From assembly GCA_025201765.1 (NCBI GenBank), contig MU623479.1, positions 1 to 64,000 of the forward strand: 64,000 bases of DNA, read 5' to 3'. Position numbers and translations under genes: made by a program. The notes under the pieces were generated by a model. The model was given only the letters and a program-made list of their open reading frames with translations. It did no database searches and was not told where the DNA came from. Below are positions 60,295-64,000 of this stretch, one piece after another; within the stretch, counting starts at the first letter, position 1; every line of letters starts with the position of its first letter. This DNA comes from Daldinia sp. FL1419. Taxonomy: Eukaryota; Ascomycota; Sordariomycetes; Xylariales; Hypoxylaceae.

Positions 60295-61242
60295 TTAGTA
60301 TCGCTTTCCTTCCCGGAGAGTATCCGCGTACTCTTCCAGAGGGCTTCTGATCAACTTGGTCTCGGACCACAGGTTGGGTGTCAGGAATCCGTACGTGTTG
60401 GAGATGGCGGCGAAGGTCGCCTTTAGGGTGTTCTCGAGGGTCTTGGTCGAACCGGAAGACGAGGTGTAGGCATCCTCGATACCAGCAAGCTGTAGAAGAC
60501 GCTTGACGGCGGGAGATGCGACGATCTGGGTACCACGGGGAGCAGGGATAAGCTAGAAATTGAATTAATACCTTGTTCATAATCATCATACAGGGTCATT
60601 TTTTAAACGTACTCTGACAGTGACAGAACCACACTTTCCACTCTCCTTGACGGGGAGGGAGTGAGGAAGACCAAGGTTGGTACCCCAGTAACCACGTCGG
60701 ACGGGGATAACGCTAAGCTTGGCGATGATGATGGCAGCACGGATCGCAGTGGCTACTTCCTTGGAAGTCTTGATACCTAGACCAACGTGACCCTCGGAAT
60801 CACCGATAATGACGATAGCCTTGAATCGGGTTCGCTGACCGGCACGGGTCTGCTTCTGGACCGGCTTGATCTATATTCGAGGAACTCAAGTTAGTGATTG
60901 CCTTCTGACGCTCTCAACTTTTGCGGGGTCTACACAACTTGAAATGTTGTCTTGTCTGGGGTTAATTCATACCTTCATGACCTCATCCTTGAGCTTGGGT
61001 AAGAAGAAGTCGACGATCTGGTACTCCTTGATGGGGAGAGAGTGTAGGTAGATCTCTTCCATGCTCTTGATCTTGCCAGCCTTTACAAGACGTCCCAGCT
61101 TGGTGACGGGCATCCATTCCTTCTCGCTGTCCTTCGCACCACCGCGACGACCTCGGCCTCGTCCACGGCCACGGCCACGATCACCGCCTCGATCACCTCG
61201 AGATCCAAAACCGCCTCCGCGGGCACCGCCTCGGTCAGCCAT
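60295..61242 (-). CDS. RPS2: 40S ribosomal protein S2 (uS5)
   Basis: Three exons (60973-61242, 60613-60870, 60295-60552), with introns of 102 and 60 bp, both phase 0, give 261 residues, the normal eukaryotic length. The N-terminus is the typical RGG-rich tail (GRGRGRGRGRRGG), a target of arginine methylation. Then come EWMPVTKLGRLV, the S5 N-terminal RNA-binding fold (FKAIVVIGDSEGHVGLGIKT), and the S5 C-terminal domain (RRGYWGTNLG, LIPAPRGTQIVASP, LLQLAGIEDAYTSS). It sits in the small subunit near the mRNA entry site and helps decoding fidelity. The ending LREGKRY is conserved-like. Nothing is odd about it. Confidence 0.97.
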
Positions 61243-62675
61243 TGTATATGATTCGTGGGAGTATTGGCTGTTGAAAAGTCGTCAGTAAGGTAGTGTGCGC
61301 AAAGCGAAAACTCCCGAATTGAGCTTTTCGTGATGGCGGTTTTGAGGTTGGCCGAATTTCAAAGTTTGGGAATTTTGCAGTGGAGGGGCCCTACAATTTT
61401 GGAATTTCGTTCTTGGGTTTGTGCGAAAATGGGCCCCAGCCGAAATGGTCTGTGCGTTTATTATCTACATGCTAAAGTAGTACGATAACTAGTTAGGGTA
61501 CTTGGTTACTTACTATGTACCTACATAGGTACGTGTAGATTGGAGAAGTGGGCCCTTACTACACTAACATAAACTCCAAATTGAATAGATTATATTAGGA
61601 AAATTGCAGACATATTTCTGGCTATACAATACCAGTCTTATAATACTAGGTAGACACTAAATGAGATTGTCAAAGGTTGTGAAATACTTCTTTGAAACTG
61701 AGCATACGTTAAAGACGTTCGATATGTGTAAACCTATTGTTTTGTCAACCGCTTCCATGATTGGGTACTAACATGTACTAAAGGGAGGTAGATACGTACT
61801 TCATGTTAGAACGTGGAACAGGTGAGTTTTCATTCCCTTTACGAAGCATGATTCACGATAGCTTCGTTGATCTCTATAAGGATGAAGTTGCTTTCTGGAT
61901 AAAAATATTTAATGACCTATCCGCATGCACTTTGTACATGTTGCAATAGAGAGTCGACTTGTTACTTGCTTTAGAGGTATTTGGGTTAGTTATAACAGGT
62001 ATACACCTCTTCTTACGTTTCATCTACCAGACGATAGAGTTCCCAACTTACTAACTACTACCTTAAGTCTATGTCTCATGAGAATGTGTCAGAATTAATA
62101 CAAGTTATTAGCATTTGGAAATCCCCGGTCACCAAAGTAGCTTTTCTAATGCATATGAAACTACTAGGTGTGCAAAAGTAAAATCTCTCAAGGTAAGAGC
62201 CTCCAGACCGCGATCGTACTGAAAATACCCTATAGACGCAACTTAGAAACTTGACTACCCAGGCATCATATGTAGGAGTTACTGGTCGTAACTAGGTAGT
62301 TGGAAATGGTACAATGCACGTGTCTCGTGCAAATGTCGAGTCTTATTACCGTGACCTAACGTCACACGCCGATACTGAGCCCATAGCATAGGCTAAGTCG
62401 TGATACCCATGAATAACCTCGTGTCCATACCGTAAGGTCTGAGTCATATTTGCAATAGACATTTAGATTTTAGTAAACGAAGATATCTCAAGCCAAGCCC
62501 AACTATCTCGATTAGGAGTAAGTGGAGTAAATAATGCGTAATTCATGCTCAACGCAAACGATGCAAAAGGGGGGCGAAGTACGCCGAGTGTATTTAAAGA
62601 CAATATAAGCACGATGGATTCCTGAGAAGGAGGGTATCTCATTATCATTCTGTCCACAACACAGGCCACAACACC
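61243..62675. other. Intergenic, RPS2 promoter and sulfurtransferase 3' side
   Basis: About 1.4 kb without a supported gene or repeat. The first 250 bp upstream of RPS2 are GC-richer and likely hold its promoter; the remainder is AT-richer with no recognisable element. Confidence 0.5.
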
Positions 62676-63751
62676 CTACTCATCCTTGCGGATTAACGAA
62701 TCCGAAGGGTTGACACGTTGTGCCCACTCACTACTCACGAATTAGTTATAAGAAACGGGCAATGGGGTAAAAAGAAAAATGAGACTCACGTCCAGCTGCC
62801 GTCGTAAACTCTTCGGGTCTCAAAAGAACCGTAACCTGCCTCCTCGAGAGCAGTATCAATAACAACTGCCGTTACTCCGGTACCACAAGTTGATATAATT
62901 GGTTTGGACGGATCTACACCTTTCTCTTTAAATAGCTTCTGTAGTTGTTCTTTTGGTAAGAATGCTTTAGTCTCGGGGTCGAGGACGGCACTGAAGGGGA
63001 TGTTGATAGAACCCGGCATATGACCAGACGAGAGACCCTCTCTGGGCTCTGGGTCCTTGCCAGTAAATCTACCATGGGGTCTTGCGTCGATAATCTGGAC
63101 ACCTTCGGAACCTTCCTTATTATGGTCTAAGGCAACCTCTCGCACCTGTTCGAAGCTTGCGACCTGTGTTTCGTCTGTCTTGGGGATTGGATATGGGTTG
63201 CATTCTACGCTGTAGAATTCACCCGACTCCGTGGGAAGACCTTGCTCCACCCACAGCTTGAAGTTGTTTAGAATATGTACTTTAGGGTGGCCGAATACCC
63301 TAAGGGTCCAAGCTACTCTGGGCGCACTAAAAATACCTAATTCCTTCGAGTCGTAAACAACTACTGTATCATCTTTCCGAATACCAAGAGAACTCATTGC
63401 TTCTGCGAATGTCTTGGCGCTGGGGAGCATATGGGGATATGGGCTCCGTTTATCGTTGACTTTATCGAGATCAAAGAAGCGGGCCTTTGGTATTCGCTTC
63501 TCGATGAAGACGTCAATACCTTTTCGTTCATCATTTGGTAAGAACCACGAGGCGCATAGAGGAATAACTCGGGGTTCGGGACTGATAGGTGATGGCGGAC
63601 TTTTCTTTAGAGCGTCTGCCAGCTCAGCTGGGGTCACTAGGTAGGAGGAGGACATATTCCGACGAGGTTCTATGAAACCAATTAGGCATCTCTGGAAGCT
63701 GTGTCTCGGAGAAAAAGCTCGCGTGGAGCGAAATATTGCAAAAGTTGCCAT
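62676..63751 (-). CDS. Thiosulfate / 3-mercaptopyruvate sulfurtransferase
   Basis: Two exons (62790-63751 and 62676-62730; 59-bp intron) give 338 residues. The tiny last exon completes the conserved YDGSWTEWAQR ending; without splicing the frame stops early after SWT. A basic, Arg/Ser-rich N-terminus (first 33 residues) looks like a mitochondrial presequence, and an internal Met33 could give a cytosolic form. Two rhodanese domains: an inactive first one (about 40-175) and a catalytic second one (about 205-330) with Cys289 in STCGTGVTA. CGTGVT is closer to mercaptopyruvate sulfurtransferase loops (CGSGVT) than to the longer basic loop of thiosulfate-specific enzymes, so MPST/Tum1-like activity is favoured. 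Confidence 0.93.
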
Positions 63752-64000
63752 AGCTAGACCGCTCTTTTATGCGATTTATGCACGATATGGGTCGATTGTG
63801 AAGCCTTGTATTCGAATGTGATGATACTTAGAAAATGAGATTATTCTGGGCGGGTGAGGTCCGGTCGTCGCTTAGAAGTGAGCAATCCAGATCGGCACCT
63901 CGCCCGAAGAGAGATCGTGGGTAACGGTAGTCTAGTAGAAGAAATGTGACGCTCGGATGATCAAATAGGTTTTAATTTGTCTAAGAGCTTTGGGGAAATT
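63752..64000. other. Upstream region of the sulfurtransferase
   Basis: Last 250 bp, probably promoter. No ORF or RNA gene seen before the window ends. Confidence 0.4.

Noticed and set aside
61061..61288. Arg-Pro repeat ORF on the plus strand
   Set aside because: Antisense of the RGG-rich N-terminus of ribosomal protein S2.

Overview
The window looks like a nuclear scaffold of a filamentous ascomycete, most probably a Sordariomycete-type Pezizomycotina genome. The evidence is short phase-consistent GT..AG introns (mostly 50-140 bp) with CTAAY-like branch sites, an AT-rich transposon graveyard with the transition signature of repeat-induced point mutation (RIP), a tRNA with a short intron, and fungal-type IQGAP, IMPDH, RPS2, G1 cyclin and WSC/DUF1996 proteins. 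Assigning a genus is not possible from the sequence alone.

Layout: 1-5530 is an extremely AT-rich, ORF-free RIP block of repeat relics, bordered by a minus-strand tRNA-Cys(GCA). 7.1-18.4 kb holds a secreted DUF1996 protein, an AAA-ATPase relic, a serine carboxypeptidase (S10), a membrane M28B glutamate-carboxypeptidase-like protease and an MFS transporter, with a TA-flanked MITE before the transporter. 19-29.4 kb is housekeeping: IMP dehydrogenase (minus), divergent from an IQGAP (plus), then an MDR-type oxidoreductase with a CGG/CCG-rich array upstream. 29.9-37.4 kb holds the least explained content: a divergent pair made of a predicted 1606-residue orphan protein (three exons that are separate ORFs unless spliced) and a 613-residue protein with a retropepsin-like LDSGAT motif. 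37.4-50.7 kb is a gene desert of about 13 kb with a 10-N assembly gap, ending in a pyrimidine-rich leader before a G1/PCL-like cyclin. 52-64 kb carries a tRNA-like relic, a broken nucleotidyltransferase, a very long Gly/Ser/Asn-rich WSC protein, 40S ribosomal protein S2 and a mitochondrial-type thiosulfate/mercaptopyruvate sulfurtransferase.

I see no secondary-metabolite cluster, CRISPR array or plasmid/phage element. The genes are mostly independent eukaryotic units. The two secreted or membrane peptidases and the transporter are compatible with extracellular or vacuolar nutrient use, but nothing shows that they are co-regulated. Multi-exon gene models were built by hand from splice sites and frame continuity; intron positions are predictions.
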